Source: Pyrenophora tritici-repentis (Eukaryota > Ascomycota > Dothideomycetes > Pleosporales > Pleosporaceae). From it: DNA of 64,000 nucleotides. Both the position numbers and the translations under genes were made by a program. The notes beneath the pieces were generated by a model. That model was not told the origin of the DNA. It was given only the letters and a program-made list of their open reading frames with translations, and did no database searches. The DNA is taken from NCBI RefSeq assembly GCF_003171515.1, contig NC_089395.1:2232001-2296000 (forward strand). Direction: 5' to 3'. Shown here piece after piece: positions 43,401-54,548 of the stretch. Numbering within the stretch: the stretch's first letter is position 1; every line of letters starts with the position of its first letter.

Positions 43401-44728
43401 AACTTCGCGCGCCAAACAAACTTCCCACGTCCCCTTTCTGCAGCTAACTTTGATTTAACCACCGTTCAAAGATGGCACACCCGCATATCCGCTTCTTCTA
43501 CGCCGGTGTCATCATTCTACAGTCACAGGGACCGTATCTTGGCCGGTGTAGCGATTCAGAATTACGGACATCGAACACCCCCACTTCTTTAAATCTTGGC
43601 TTATCAAATGCAAATCTCTATGGAAGATAAGCAGGAATATTTGCATCGACAGTGCCCTGGCCTACGTTGAAACTTCTCTTCTGCAATTCATGTGAACCTT
43701 CCAATATGGTACTTCTATAACAATAACACAGAGACATGAGCATGAGAAGCATGCGGATCTCACATGGGACCTTACAGGAGTTCATCATCACACAATACCT
43801 GATACTCCCTCGTTTGTTCAGTCTGCCCATTTTTACTAGCTGTGTATAAAGTTCTAGGGAGTTTATCATGCTCGAAAACCAAAGTGGCGTCTACTTATAA
43901 GCTTTGACTCGAAGAACAAGGCATGTCCGAGAGGATGTATCCGACGATCTGAGAATAAATGATGACGAGGGTGTACGCCGAACTCAAACTTCCAATGACG
44001 GTGTCTGCAAGATAGAGATACTATGCACAGGGTTGTAGGGAACTTTTATGGTTAATCAGTGGTATTGACTCGGAACGTAGCTGTTGCGCATAGTTTAGCA
44101 TTCTATGGCAAATTTTACCGATATGGAAAATCAAGACGCTCTTAAGTGAACGAAACAATGTAATTAACTGAGATCTAGAAGGGCAATATCATGCGCCTGA
44201 CATCACCTGTATGGCTTCCAGTTCGGTCTCTCTCATCGCTTCCAAATTCTCGGAGAAGGTCATTATTATTCTTAGCGAGCGCGTGATATTTCCGACAAGC
44301 AGGATATCAACAGAACAACTGTTCTGCCTCTATTGTACCATTTCCAAACAAGGTAGTATCGTAATCTACGTTACATCCACGATCAGCTGAGCGGTGCTGG
44401 CAATCATTCGATTGAACGAACAGCTCTGTTACGGCAGTGAGGGATGGCTATGAAAAGCTCTGTCATCCAAGTTGAAATTCCATACGTTCTAGTGAACAAG
44501 AGTATTCACTGTATGGTAACAACCCCATTACAAACGTGGCTTGCGACCTCCACATCTCCTGCTTGGCACCATATTGTGAAGCGGCCCGGCTAGAGTCATT
44601 GTTGTGTATGACAATAATGAAGCGTAACAAAGACCAAGTTCACAACAAGTCTTGGACACATACTAAAAGCAAACCACGCTCTATGCCTTTCTTGACCACC
44701 AAATATCCACCTGGTACCGCTCCCCAAC
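40436..44728. other. 4.3-kb gene-poor region containing one MITE
   Basis: No convincing gene on either strand. The only defined element is the MITE at 42723-42884. A short stretch near 41612-41875 begins like a coding exon (MGDYDEEKHAS at about 41719) but soon loses the frame, so a decayed gene is possible. Confidence 0.5.
42723..42884. mobile_element. hAT-type MITE, 162-bp subfamily, copy 2
   Basis: Appears identical over 162 bp to the copy at 6832-6993, flanked by a perfect 8-bp target duplication GTCCGAGA (42715-42722 and 42885-42892). Inverted ends carry CCGCAACAATCAAT. Confidence 0.94.
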
Positions 44729-45649
44729 ATGCATCTTCCAGTTACAACCGCGATCGCTGCTTCCAGTGTGCTTTCAGGCGCGCGATATGACACTTCGAGC
44801 TACAAGACGAGCGATGCTCTATCGACCTATGCGCCTGTCCTAGTGATGCGTCAGGATGCGTCTGCGTCCAGGCCACAAACTACAATGGCTTCAACCGTAC
44901 GCACGACCTCGGTAGTCTCCATCACTTCGCAATCTCTCAGCAGCACTATGGTATCTGTAAGTGATACTAAAACCGTTGCATCGTCACTATTGCCATCTGC
45001 GCCGACGACAACGGCTACGTCCCATCTAGGTACATCCTCTGTGGCCACGGAAACGATCACGTCCCATTCGGGCACATCCTCCGCGCCCATGACAACGGCT
45101 ACTTCGCATGCAGGCACGTCTTCTGCAGCCACTTCTACCCCACCTACATCGACTCCTGCTACATCTGCTCCCGCTACATCTACTCCGGCTACGTCTACCT
45201 CAATCAAGTCCGTTTCCACCACGTCCACAGCAGCCACATACACGGTAGCCAACTCCACCGCAGCTGCGTCTGCAACCCACAGCGCAGAACCAACTTCAGG
45301 CTCCACGCCCTGGGCAACTAAAGGCAAGATCGCCGGTATAGTAGTGGGCTCAGTACTAGGCCTGGTCTTCCTCGGCCTCCTTGGCTACGCGCTGTTTGCA
45401 GCATCTCGTGGCATCAACGTATGCAATTGCTGTAGTGATTGTTTCGGCAAACGCGACGATGATGAGGAGCCAGGGTGTTTACCTTCGCGATCTTCCGACA
45501 CGTATCCGTTCCCGGAACGGAACAATCCTGGGCCAGGGACGGGGTATTACCGCCCTGCGCGGCCGCTTATGCAGGACCCTCTTCCTTTGACCATGCCACA
45601 CCAGGTTAAGGATGAGCGTGCGGGAAAGTTGCAGCGGAAGCGGGGATAG
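44729..45649 (+). CDS. Ser/Thr-rich single-pass membrane protein (Mid2/WSC-like layout)
   Basis: 306 residues from the ATG at 44729. A long Ser/Thr/Ala-rich ectodomain (about residues 40-195) with degenerate repeats of the TSHxGTSSA and ATSTPATSAP type is surely a target for O-mannosylation. One transmembrane helix (IAGIVVGSVLGLVFLGLLGYALFA, about 203-226) is followed by a Cys-rich juxtamembrane stretch (CNCCSDCF) and a polar cytosolic tail. The N-terminus is only weakly signal-peptide-like, so the true start could lie in an unseen upstream exon. The layout resembles cell-wall stress sensors; no specific ortholog is claimed. Confidence 0.65.
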   Translation: MHLPVTTAIAASSVLSGARYDTSSYKTSDALSTYAPVLVMRQDASASRPQTTMASTVRTTSVVSITSQSLSSTMVSVSDTKTVASSLLPSAPTTTATSHLGTSSVATETITSHSGTSSAPMTTATSHAGTSSAATSTPPTSTPATSAPATSTPATSTSIKSVSTTSTAATYTVANSTAAASATHSAEPTSGSTPWATKGKIAGIVVGSVLGLVFLGLLGYALFAASRGINVCNCCSDCFGKRDDDEEPGCLPSRSSDTYPFPERNNPGPGTGYYRPARPLMQDPLPLTMPHQVKDERAGKLQRKRG

Positions 45650-46354
45650 TTGTGGGTTTGGAATGATATTTTCTTAGAGGGGCGTTGGGGAGTTCCATAT
45701 TTGCTGCTGCGATGACGTGATGCCACGCAATGATTTATATTTTATTTACGTTGTTCGCACCAATATATCTACTCGTAAAATCGTACATTAGGGCGGAAAG
45801 TTTTTTTGATCTATGTAATCGAGGTCAAAAGCGCGAATTGGATTACGTTAGATGCCGTTGTCGTAGTGTTGGCTCGCACTGGCCTCTTTCAGGCTAACAG
45901 TACGTGGAAGGTGCGGCGGAACACAATCCGGGTGCACCTCGATCATTCCATCACTATTTTACCCTATTAACTTCTTTGTCATTTGTAGCGCCACCTCATC
46001 ATGAGGTGTTTTGCCAATCGGTTCCTGTTCCTGTCCTGAATGCTAATGCGTGTGCAATGCGCATGCCTCACTAGGTAGGCGCTCACCACACTGCTCACTA
46101 TGATCAGCCTCTCCTCGCGGCTAAGTACACTGTTGTCTCGCTCATGAATCATTATAGGCTTTTCGAACCTACTAGAGTATTGTAAGAAGCGCGCATGCTA
46201 ATCATAACATCGTGAATGCACAGCGTTCCATGTAGCCACAATGGGACTGAAGGGCTTCCACACAGCGCATTCTTAACAGCACGGACTGAGACTACAAAAC
46301 AAACCCAATAATATTCTCTCCAACCTATCAGCATCATAGATTACCGATCCAACA
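45650..46354. other. Intergenic, no gene recognised
   Basis: Separates two co-oriented membrane-protein genes. AT-rich around 45730-45830. Nothing specific. Confidence 0.4.
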
Positions 46355-47422
46355 ATGGCAACATCAACCATGTCTCAAAGCGGCGGTATGACGGGATTTA
46401 CATGGCCTTCTCGTGCCGGATCTTCCCCATCACACGCCACGCCTTCATCTTCCTCGGTCTTGATCTTATCGCCGGCGATGACACCGACCGCTTCAGCCAC
46501 CGATGCTCCGTTGTCTTCGCTCTCTGCGGCAGTTTCTGCCACATCGGGTAGTAATAGCTCGTCATCTTCCACTGCTTCCCCAACATCCACAGGCTTACAG
46601 CGTACTACACATGTGCAGGTCACTCATACAGTTATAGTAACCCCTACCGTGACTGTAGGCGTGAAGTCACCACCAGTTGGTGCTTCGACGACTGAGTACG
46701 AGCGTGGAACATCCTTCTCAATGTCTCAGCCTTTAGCCACGACCGCTATCACCGACAATTTTCCCCTTTCAACTACAGCGCCCAACCAGGAGGATACAGC
46801 CAGCGGTTCATCAAATCTGGGTCCGATGATTGGTGGAACTGTTGCAGTTGTGGGTGGCATCATGTTGATCTTCTTGCTGTATAAGTACTGCAAGCGCTCA
46901 AAGGCAAAGTCTTCCGACGTGGAGCTGGGTCAGTTGCCTTCCACCCGCTCTCGCGAACGCCAAGGGGTTTCCCGTTCCGTTCCGATGTCTCATAATTACG
47001 GCGTGAATCCAATTGCTGTAGCTAATGCGATGAATTGGCAGGACAGCAAGGGTGTCCAACACGAGGCTCGCGATACCGCTCGTGGCGCAGGCAAAGCATC
47101 AACACTTGATATTCGCCAGTCTGATCTTGCACAAGCACAGGGCTGGGACCGTCCATTTGATGCTGACGGATTTCAGGTCAGCCGAACGTACGGCGGTAGT
47201 AGTACCGGTCCATCCTCTCGTGTGCGGTTGCCAAAGCATGTACCACCTCGCAAGCCGGTTCCTGCAGCTCACCCTGTCGGTAAGCAACGGCATGATACGC
47301 AGCATATCTCGCCTGTTTCGCCGCTGACCGAGGAGGAGGCTCGGCATCGTGGCCCAACTGATTACTCCAAGGTGTCGCCGCTGAACTCACCGACAGGGCG
47401 ACGATCTGGCTGGGCATCTTAG
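46355..47422 (+). CDS. Ser/Thr-rich single-pass membrane protein
   Basis: A 355-residue intronless ORF. It has a Ser/Thr/Pro ectodomain (about 1-155) with THVQVTHTVIVTPTVTVG in the middle. One transmembrane segment (MIGGTVAVVGGIMLIFLLYKYC, about 160-182) is followed by a basic stop-transfer KRSKAK and a 170-residue cytosolic tail with Pro/Arg-rich motifs (PPRKPVPAAHP). No obvious N-terminal signal peptide. The overall design matches its upstream neighbour (44729-45649), suggesting a related class of cell-wall or surface sensors, but direct sequence similarity was not evident by eye. Confidence 0.65.
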   Translation: MATSTMSQSGGMTGFTWPSRAGSSPSHATPSSSSVLILSPAMTPTASATDAPLSSLSAAVSATSGSNSSSSSTASPTSTGLQRTTHVQVTHTVIVTPTVTVGVKSPPVGASTTEYERGTSFSMSQPLATTAITDNFPLSTTAPNQEDTASGSSNLGPMIGGTVAVVGGIMLIFLLYKYCKRSKAKSSDVELGQLPSTRSRERQGVSRSVPMSHNYGVNPIAVANAMNWQDSKGVQHEARDTARGAGKASTLDIRQSDLAQAQGWDRPFDADGFQVSRTYGGSSTGPSSRVRLPKHVPPRKPVPAAHPVGKQRHDTQHISPVSPLTEEEARHRGPTDYSKVSPLNSPTGRRSGWAS

Positions 47423-47904
47423 TTACTAAACGACAGTATTTTGTGATTACCATCCTTTATTCTGAGCAAATGAGACGCGCATTGGATCCGGAGTAGACTG
47501 GATTCGAGCGCAGGTAAGTAGCAAGATAACATTCGTGTTTGTAATTTCTGGGGCGCCCCACAAAATCAGCACGATGCCCAAAGCGCGATAGAGACGGTGA
47601 TATTCCACCCCCAGGGCTATGGTAATCCGCCGCTTTTAACGCATGGTCCATGATTCTCGGTTTCGTGTATCACAATATACGTTGTTGCTCACCCCATTTG
47701 GAGCGCTTTTCCCACAATGTCAGCCAGAGTCCTTTTTTGCTTTTCCCTCACCCACGCCACTCCTTTGTATGTGTTTATCTTTGTTCTGCAATAGCTCGTT
47801 CGAATAAACCTCATTCGAACATCTCTACCGCTACACACGCTCGCTACGCTACGCTTCTCAATTCAAACATTCAACTCGATATATCGCAATCTCACCTCAT
47901 CACC
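47423..47904. other. Intergenic; leader of next gene
   Basis: No gene. The region 47700-47904 looks like a pyrimidine-rich promoter and leader. Confidence 0.4.
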
Positions 47905-48174
47905 ATGTATCTCCCACGCCAGAACGCCGAACCACAAAACGCTGAGGATCGCAAAATCGGTCCCATTCCTCTACCTCTATTCATCGCGATTTGCATCTTC
48001 GGACCCTCCATGGTTTCATTCTTCTGCTGGTTCATATACCAAAACACGGTTAAGCGCGCTCAGAACAAGAAGTTGCGCGCAGAACGTGAACAGGAGCGGA
48101 TCGCGGAGGAGAAACTCATGGAGACGCACATCAACCATTTCCTCACAAACGAAGTACCTGCTGGAAGGAGATGA
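47905..48174 (+). CDS. Small single-pass membrane protein, 89 residues
   Basis: The ATG at 47905 has context TCACCATGTAT. A short polar N-terminus precedes one hydrophobic helix (PLPLFIAICIFGPSMVSFFC, about residues 27-46). A highly charged helical tail (RAEREQERIAEEKLMET) follows, likely a coiled coil. The frame extends upstream without an ATG in good context, so the shorter start was chosen. No family recognised. Its TM-plus-charged-tail design is echoed by the next gene at 48381-49019. Confidence 0.55.
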   Translation: MYLPRQNAEPQNAEDRKIGPIPLPLFIAICIFGPSMVSFFCWFIYQNTVKRAQNKKLRAEREQERIAEEKLMETHINHFLTNEVPAGRR

Positions 48175-48380
48175 ATGAGCCTTATCTCGGATACAAGCGC
48201 GTGAAACACGACTTCACGTGTGAGAACATTTCATTCATTGTTTCCGGTTAGTTGTAACTATTGTTGGGTCTTTGTCTTGTAATCTGATGGAGTTGGCAGG
48301 AACGTTGCTCGATAGGATTGCAGCTCTACTGGTAATGCAGGTCGCTACTTGTTGTCGCGCGCGATAAATCAATTTCTCTA

Positions 48381-49019
48381 ATGCCCTCACAATGTCTTAT
48401 GTTTCTTGCACTTCTTTGTCTCACAACTGTCTTGTACTCTCGCCATGGTGATGTGTTGCCAACACGTACAAATTCTTCACATGAAATATCACTCGAACAC
48501 TTCCTAGGTACACTTCAAACCAGGAACGATATATTGCCGGCGCACCCACAGGATTCCACGAATTCCTCAACACTGAACAATCATGCCGCCATTCTACTCG
48601 CCCATCCCTAGCGCCATATCCCAACTGTATCACCAACACCAACACCCCATAACTCTGCATCACCAGAAGTTCCAGTCCCAGCCAGCCCATTCACACAACC
48701 CTTCCTTTTCCCCACCTCCCTAGCCCTAGCCCTCGCCCTTGTCTCCCCCCCAACACTCACAGCCTCCCCCCCAAACACCCCCACCCCTACCTCAACACTA
48801 CTCATATCAGCGGAAGCAGGGACATTGATCTCCACGCCCGCACTCATCGGCATCATAGCAGCAGTAGCTTTTCTGTTTGCGGGCATAGGCTGGTTCGCGT
48901 GGTATGCGCTTATCGTGTTGACGCGGAGGAAGGAGCAGGAGGTTAGGGAGAAGAAGAGGGCTGAGCGGAGAGCTGAGAGGAGAGCTGAACGGGAGGTAAG
49001 GAAGGAGGGAGGTGAGTGA
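48381..49019 (+). CDS. Secreted/single-pass membrane protein, frame interrupted by one TAG
   Basis: From the ATG at 48381 the frame is open for 213 codons except for a single TAG at 48609-48611. The start looks like a signal peptide (MPSQCLMFLALLCLTTVLYS). A Pro/Thr/Ser-rich ectodomain follows, then a transmembrane helix (IGIIAAVAFLFAGIGWFAWY, about residues 154-173) and a basic KRAERR-repeat tail. The amber is either a point mutation or lies in a 159-bp in-phase intron (GT at 48508, AG at 48665-48666) that would leave the frame intact. Without transcript evidence both remain open. No family recognised. Confidence 0.45.
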
Positions 49020-49532
49020 TGGGAGGTAATGGGGGGAGTGGTAGGGGGGATGTTGGTGGATCGAGGGTTATAGGGTTGAGGATTGAGGATTGCTGTCTGA
49101 CGTCTGCTGGTACTAACGTTATTCGATCCGGGCAATTGCGCTTCTCGTCTTTTTCTACCCTGCTTAACCCTTTTGAGGAGATGGAGTTGCAATTATGCAA
49201 CTGCATCTCTTCAAAATGGCTAAGTATGTAGAGTAAGAATGTATCTTATATAATGCAGTCATTGATTCCCCTGAGTCTCTTTTACCTCGCCATGTCACTT
49301 CATACTCGCATAACTATATCACAGCACAAGAGATGCAGCTGGAGATGGCAGAAGCTAAGTCTCTTTATTTCTCTTCCTAGACATTATGTTCCCTCACCTC
49401 CCTCTCATTCATTAACCCTGTCCTCCACGTCCTACACTTGATTATTGAAAACAAGCATCCTTCCCCCCTCCCCAAAAGCCACTGTCACTTCCCCTCCCTC
49501 CTCTCGCATACGCACGGAACAAAGCCAGCCTC
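49020..49532. other. Intergenic, no gene
   Basis: Lies between two convergent genes. Purine-rich stretch at 49010-49060. No feature. Confidence 0.4.
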
Positions 49533-49873
49533 CTAGAAATGAATCGCCGGATCCCAGCTGCAGTAGTTAGGCGGAGCACCACCTTCTTGCTCCTTCTTGC
49601 CGTTACTACAAGACGCAAAAAACGTTCAATTAGCCAGGTGTCTCTCTCAGTAAAAACGTACACAGAGGGAAGAACATACACCATGCAAGCACCGTTATAG
49701 CCGTCCCTCTTCCCCTTGGGGCCGCAGTTCCACCAGCAGGTGCCTCGGTGATGGGTGCCAGGCTCGACGTTGCAGTAGTCATATATGATTTGGCAGGCGT
49801 GGCCTTTGGGGGCTTCTACGGCGGTGGTGAGGGCGGAGAAGCCTATGAGGACGATGGCGAGGGTGGAATGCAT
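49533..49873 (-). CDS. Small secreted cysteine-rich protein (effector candidate)
   Basis: Two exons (49680-49873 and 49533-49605) and a 74-bp intron with a GTATGT donor give 88 residues. An N-terminal signal peptide MHSTLAIVLIGFSALTTAVEA precedes a mature part of about 67 residues with six cysteines (motifs ACQIIYDYC, GTCWWNC, GACM, NYCSW), enough for three disulfides. It is rich in aromatic residues. Size, secretion and cysteine content fit fungal effectors or antimicrobial proteins; no family is recognised and no toxic activity is implied. An unspliced reading (143 residues) loses the last cysteine and ends in an Arg-rich frame, so the spliced model is preferred. Confidence 0.75.
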
Positions 49874-50619
49874 GTTTGTGTTTAGAGATGGTAGAAGAGT
49901 TGGGTGTATTAGTGGATGAGGTGTGGTGGTGAGGTTACAAAGGATGTGATGAAGATGTTTATATACTTCTTCACCTCATTCTGCCAAGATGTCTTTGGAC
50001 ACCTTGCATCGTACATAATTTGATGTATAATTACCCATCTGTATCTGGACTACCAAAAGAGATGGCGCTGACCATACACGGACAAGGAAACTGCAGATCA
50101 TCGAGATACTGCCCGAATCGCAGTGTCTCACAGCTTCGTGGTGGTGAGAGATCACACCAACTGTGGAGGGTTGGGGTGTTGGGAAGCGACGTGGCACGTG
50201 GGCAGGACCGAAGATTGCCTCTAAAGAGAATTGGATCGAGCCGGACGACTACGAGTGTTGAGACGACATTCGTGTACGGTGTATAATCTGCGTCTTGTAT
50301 TGGCTGCACCACTCCAAAAAAGGAAATACTTAGCATAAAAGCAACACGAAGTGTACAGTGCACTGCATAATCGTATTACCTAATATACCTGGAGAATTGA
50401 ACCGAAGGCATCGTGTAGAACTTGATTTCGTGTTGGATTCTGCACTCCACGGCAGTGGGATTTCATCAGCAGCACATTCATGTACACAAAACAGATGACG
50501 AATCCATAATCGCAGCGTAGGAGCGGTGAGAATGAAGAGTAAATTGATAATATTGATCCGAACGCCGATTTTCATATATATGCGGGGTATCTCTATGAAA
50601 CGTAACCGAAAAGAAACTA
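49874..50619. other. Intergenic, no gene recognised
   Basis: Promoter of the secreted-protein gene and 3' flank of the BTB gene. ORFs here are short and overlap on both strands without conserved features. Confidence 0.4.
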
Positions 50620-52850
50620 TTATGTCGAGGCCGAACTGCCGCGAGAGGGGGAAAGAAAGTTGGAGGCCAACGCGATTCTATACTTGGAAATGCGACGGGA
50701 GCCAGACGTAGCCTTCGGTTCTGATTTCGGCGTAGCAGACTTTCCGTTTGTGAGTGCATTACTGGATTCCATGGTCGCAACATCCGGCGCGTCTTTTGTG
50801 GGTGATCGCTCAGCCTCTGTGGGTGAGTCCCTCCTGCGCTGAAACGGTGTAGGGGTTTCTGGGGTAGATGGGTTTTCCTTTGATGGGGGTTGGGGTGTAT
50901 GGTAGTCGCCATTGGTCCATTCCTCAGTGATGACGGCGAGGTTGGCAGGCGTGCTAGAGGTAGAGGACCCAGCCACGAGCTCGTCTGAAGAGCGCTTCGT
51001 CTGCGAGAATGAAGGTGATGTGACGACTTGAACCTGCGATAGTCCATAGCCTTCCAACTTGGCAGCTATGATGTCTTGGTAGTATTGTGGGTTGTTGGTA
51101 TCAGTGGCAGTGGTAGAGGGGATGCTGAAGCCATCCTGTGTCTCATAGATGGTGCCGATATACGAATCGCTATTCGTGGTGGCTCCGTGTGATCGTCTTG
51201 GACCTTTCCATTCTGGATGTGGTGTGCGTCCGATGATGCTCAGTCTCCCCCACTCCCATATGCCCCGACGAGATGGCGTCCGCTGTATCGGCTGTACTGG
51301 CCCGCCCTCCAGCGCGGCAGAATCCTCGGCAACTGAACTAGCCTGGGATTGGAGATGTCCGTCTTCTGAGCTTTGGGGGGATTCGTCGGGGGCTGGGCGA
51401 GACTCCTGTGTCCCCGTCCCATTGGTGTGAGTCTGCTCTGGGAGTCTTCTCTCCGGTGTGGTCACCTGACGTAGCCTTTGCATGTCCTTCTCCCTGTCCA
51501 GAGCTACGGCGGGTCTCGGTGATTGAGTGGCTACTGCCATTTCCCTCGATGTGCCAACTGTTGAAATCACCGGACTTGTCAGGCGACGGCGGAGAGGACC
51601 GCCGCTTCCGTCTTGTGGGCGAACTGGTCGGGGAAGAGGCGGGCGAGGAGTGTTTTGGGGAGGAGGGCGGGGACGGCGGTTCGGTAGGTCGGAGCTTATG
51701 TATGGAACGGATTTGGCGGAGGACGGGCCGGCCTTGTTCTTTGCTGGTTAATGTGTGTTATTACGCAGGCGCGAAGAGGAGGAGTGGTCGAGCTGGGAAT
51801 AGGCTGCGGACGGAGCGCGAGCTACACACCTTGCTTGCTCTTTCCTTTTCCCTTGATATTGCAGTTGGGCCCCGCTTCATGGTCATGGTAATCACATCCA
51901 TTGCCAGTGTCTGTAGGGTCTGCAAACAACATACCGCCCGTACCAGACCTGATGGCTTTGACCAGGTCGATAGCGAAGTCGGGATTGTTATCGAAGCACT
52001 CGCGGTATGTCTCCACGTCGCGCTCGCTGCCGGGGTCCATGATCTGGCGCGCTGCAATTCGCGTCATCAATAGACGGAAAGGCGAGCCTGCTGGACTCTT
52101 GCGGTAGATTTGGTCAATCTCGTCGGCGTCTGGGACCAACTCAGCTTGGTTGAGACCTTTCCTATATTGGTCCATGGCGACATTCTTCAGCTGCGCCATG
52201 TCGAAGCGGTCGCACAAAAGGTAGAGCTTATGGCAGCTCACGGCATACTCGTACTTTTGGTTTGCATCGACAATGTCCGACACATCGTCGAGGGTGCCTT
52301 GATAGAGCCATTTGACTAGTAGTTCAAACCCAGCGGGGTCATGGTCGGGGAGATCGAGTCGGTCCTTTTTGCTGCTACCCTGCGTCGCGCCGAAGATCTC
52401 GTTCTCCAGGGCCTCGGAATGGTGGCAGAGCAGGTTCTGGTGCAACGACCAATGGCGCCTTTCGGGGCCTACGTAAATATCCATCATGGTACCGGAGAGA
52501 AGTCTGTCGCGTTGTAGTTTAGCTTTTGCACGAACATGCAATTGCTGGGAATAGAGGCGATGCGTAAGAGCCGGGCGTAGAGCAATGCATCGTGAAGGTG
52601 CTTGCGTCTGTTGCGCCAGCTCCAATTGCGACGCGTCGGCTGGCGGCGCATTCATCACCAACTTGTCTTCGTCTCCCGACAAAGTCTGCGGTGCGCCGGC
52701 CTCATGGCCATGGTGGGTGGAGAAGAGATCGTCTACGTACTCAGCGAATGTTGCGGCAGGCACATGGCCGATGCTTCCAGAAGCCATGCGTGATCGACTA
52801 GAACCGGGAATGGCGAAATCACGATGGTAGACTCTGTTGTCTTGCCACAT
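50620..52850 (-). CDS. BTB/POZ-domain protein with long disordered tail
   Basis: Two exons (51830-52850 and 50620-51743) joined by an 86-bp intron with a GTGTGT donor, 714 residues. The BTB/POZ fold is recognisable at about residues 120-210: MMDIYVGPERRHWSLHQNLL, CHHSEALENEIFG, LDLPDHDPAGFELLVKWLYQ and YAVSCHKLYLLCDRF. A conserved helical region follows. The last 350 residues are Pro/Ser/Arg-rich and disordered. Fungal BTB proteins of this layout often act as adaptors, for example for Cul3 ligases, but the partner is unknown. The start could also be the in-frame ATG at about 52787 (MASGSIGHVP). Confidence 0.85.
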
Positions 52851-54548
52851 GCGGCGCGGTTATGGCGTTCATAAGTGCGCGATGGCTGTCGCGTATGAGT
52901 GGAGATGCCTGAAGAAGCGGTCGAGACTCGTGAGTAGATATAACGTGTCTTGGTGATGCGCAGACCCCGTGCTGTGCTGTAACTTGTTGAGCGGAGAAGC
53001 AAGCAACATGGCTGGGGGTGGCTTGCGTGACGTCGTGGCGTCTAGACCGACTCCATTCGACAACACCACCGCAGATTTCATCCGTCTCGTTGCTTTCTCA
53101 TCACCGCCTTCTACCATGAAACATCCCCCGGAATTTCCATGCAGCTTCTGCTAGCTACGTGTCTTTGCTTTTGACAGAACCGGTCCTGGTTCCACTGACT
53201 TGCGGGGCCTGCAGGTCCACGGTACCACCAAGGATTTTATTGCTTTTTCCGAAACGCTCTCGCAGTGAGGACATGTGCGACACCAACATACCGTGCACTG
53301 TGTCGGCTAACCTACAGTATCTCATTATACTTTCGTCTTATAGCTTTCTTTCCTACCACTTCCATGCGCAGGGTTCCGGGGACGGGACTTGCCTCACATG
53401 TCACCCAGCCTCGCCTTCTTACTTTTCGTTACTCTAATCGCGCCTTTTCATGGCTACTGTCACCTTCTACGTCGCTCAAGTATCTTGGCGCTGCACAGTC
53501 ACACATGACCGTACGTATACCCAGGTAACCACGCGCTGACTCCCAGTCTGGTCACGTGACGACACAAAATTTCTACAAAGATATTACCCAATTTTGTGGG
53601 GACTGCATCGCTGGCAATCGACGATATATGCTAAAGCCGCTATTATGACGTGTCTTCATTCTTGTCGTTTCATCTCAAGTTACCCCACCCCAATCGGCAT
53701 GCTAAGCTGCCATTGTCATTGCCCTTTTGCTGTCCCTCAGTTCTCCGCATTCCTGTGGACCTGCACATTATGCTGCGTCAAAACAGCTCACTGCATATCT
53801 ACTTTGTAATTTTCCATTTCTAGGAATCAGGATGTAATGTCTGTACACTCACTCAGCTTCGACTAATGGTTCTTCACTAGGAACAAATGTTTCCCTCCAA
53901 GCTCTTTTCAAACCGAGTACATGCATTTCCGAGCCATCCGTAGCAACCAGATCGGTCGTCGAGCTTTCGCAACGCTGACTTTCTTTCGACAATGCTAACC
54001 AAGCCTCCAACAGTTTGTAAAGCAGCGAGGGCGTTCCTGTCACCGGACCGATGGCTGGAAGTACGCCCTGGCAATGCAGGTTTGCTCCGACGCGAGCCAT
54101 AGCCATCGCATCCAGTTGATCTCACCAGGTTGGGACGTGATATGAGTAACATGTCAAATAATCTAGGCCTAGTAACTGCAGGTCTATCAAAACCGAGAGT
54201 ACAACGAGTGCTGCCTTTGCAAGAACAGAAAAGTCCTCAAATGATTACATCGACGTAGCAAATTTGCGATCATAGAGAACTCCTAGCCTTACATATTTCT
54301 CTACTCAGGTACATGCACTCCAACTGACAAGATTCCCAGGTCATTCCATGCCCGTCTTATCCGTGATGCTGTACAAGCCAAGCCATTCGCAAAAGCAATC
54401 TTTGAAACATTTTTTCCAAAAAGAATTCAGAGCATAATCCAAGCTATTTTTCTTCCGAGCCCATTGACCCTCCTTATCCTCTACACGGCCGTATGGGTTT
54501 TGATAAGGGCGCAGCAGACGGGAATATAATACGGCTTGAACTCGCAGG
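52851..54548. other. Intergenic with one doubtful small ORF
   Basis: 1.7 kb with no clear gene. A minus-strand ATG ORF at 53849-54106 (85 codons) is compositionally plausible (hydrophobic LLYKLLEAWLAL) but lacks supporting motifs. Confidence 0.4.
53849..54106 (-). CDS. Doubtful small ORF, 85 residues
   Basis: Starts at the ATG at 54106 (MAMARVGANLHCQGV) and stays open for 85 codons with an amphipathic middle segment. No signal peptide, domain or paralog is visible. It may be an exon of an unrecognised gene or chance. Confidence 0.2.
   Translation of the reverse strand: MAMARVGANLHCQGVLPAIGPVTGTPSLLYKLLEAWLALSKESQRCESSTTDLVATDGSEMHVLGLKRAWRETFVPSEEPLVEAE

Noticed and set aside
44851..45327. 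158-codon minus-strand ORF rich in Val/Asp/Glu
   Set aside because: Shadow of the Ser/Thr-rich repeat region of the plus-strand gene at 44729-45649.
48608..49192. 194-codon minus-strand ORF
   Set aside because: Opposite-strand shadow of the membrane-protein gene; low complexity and no motifs.
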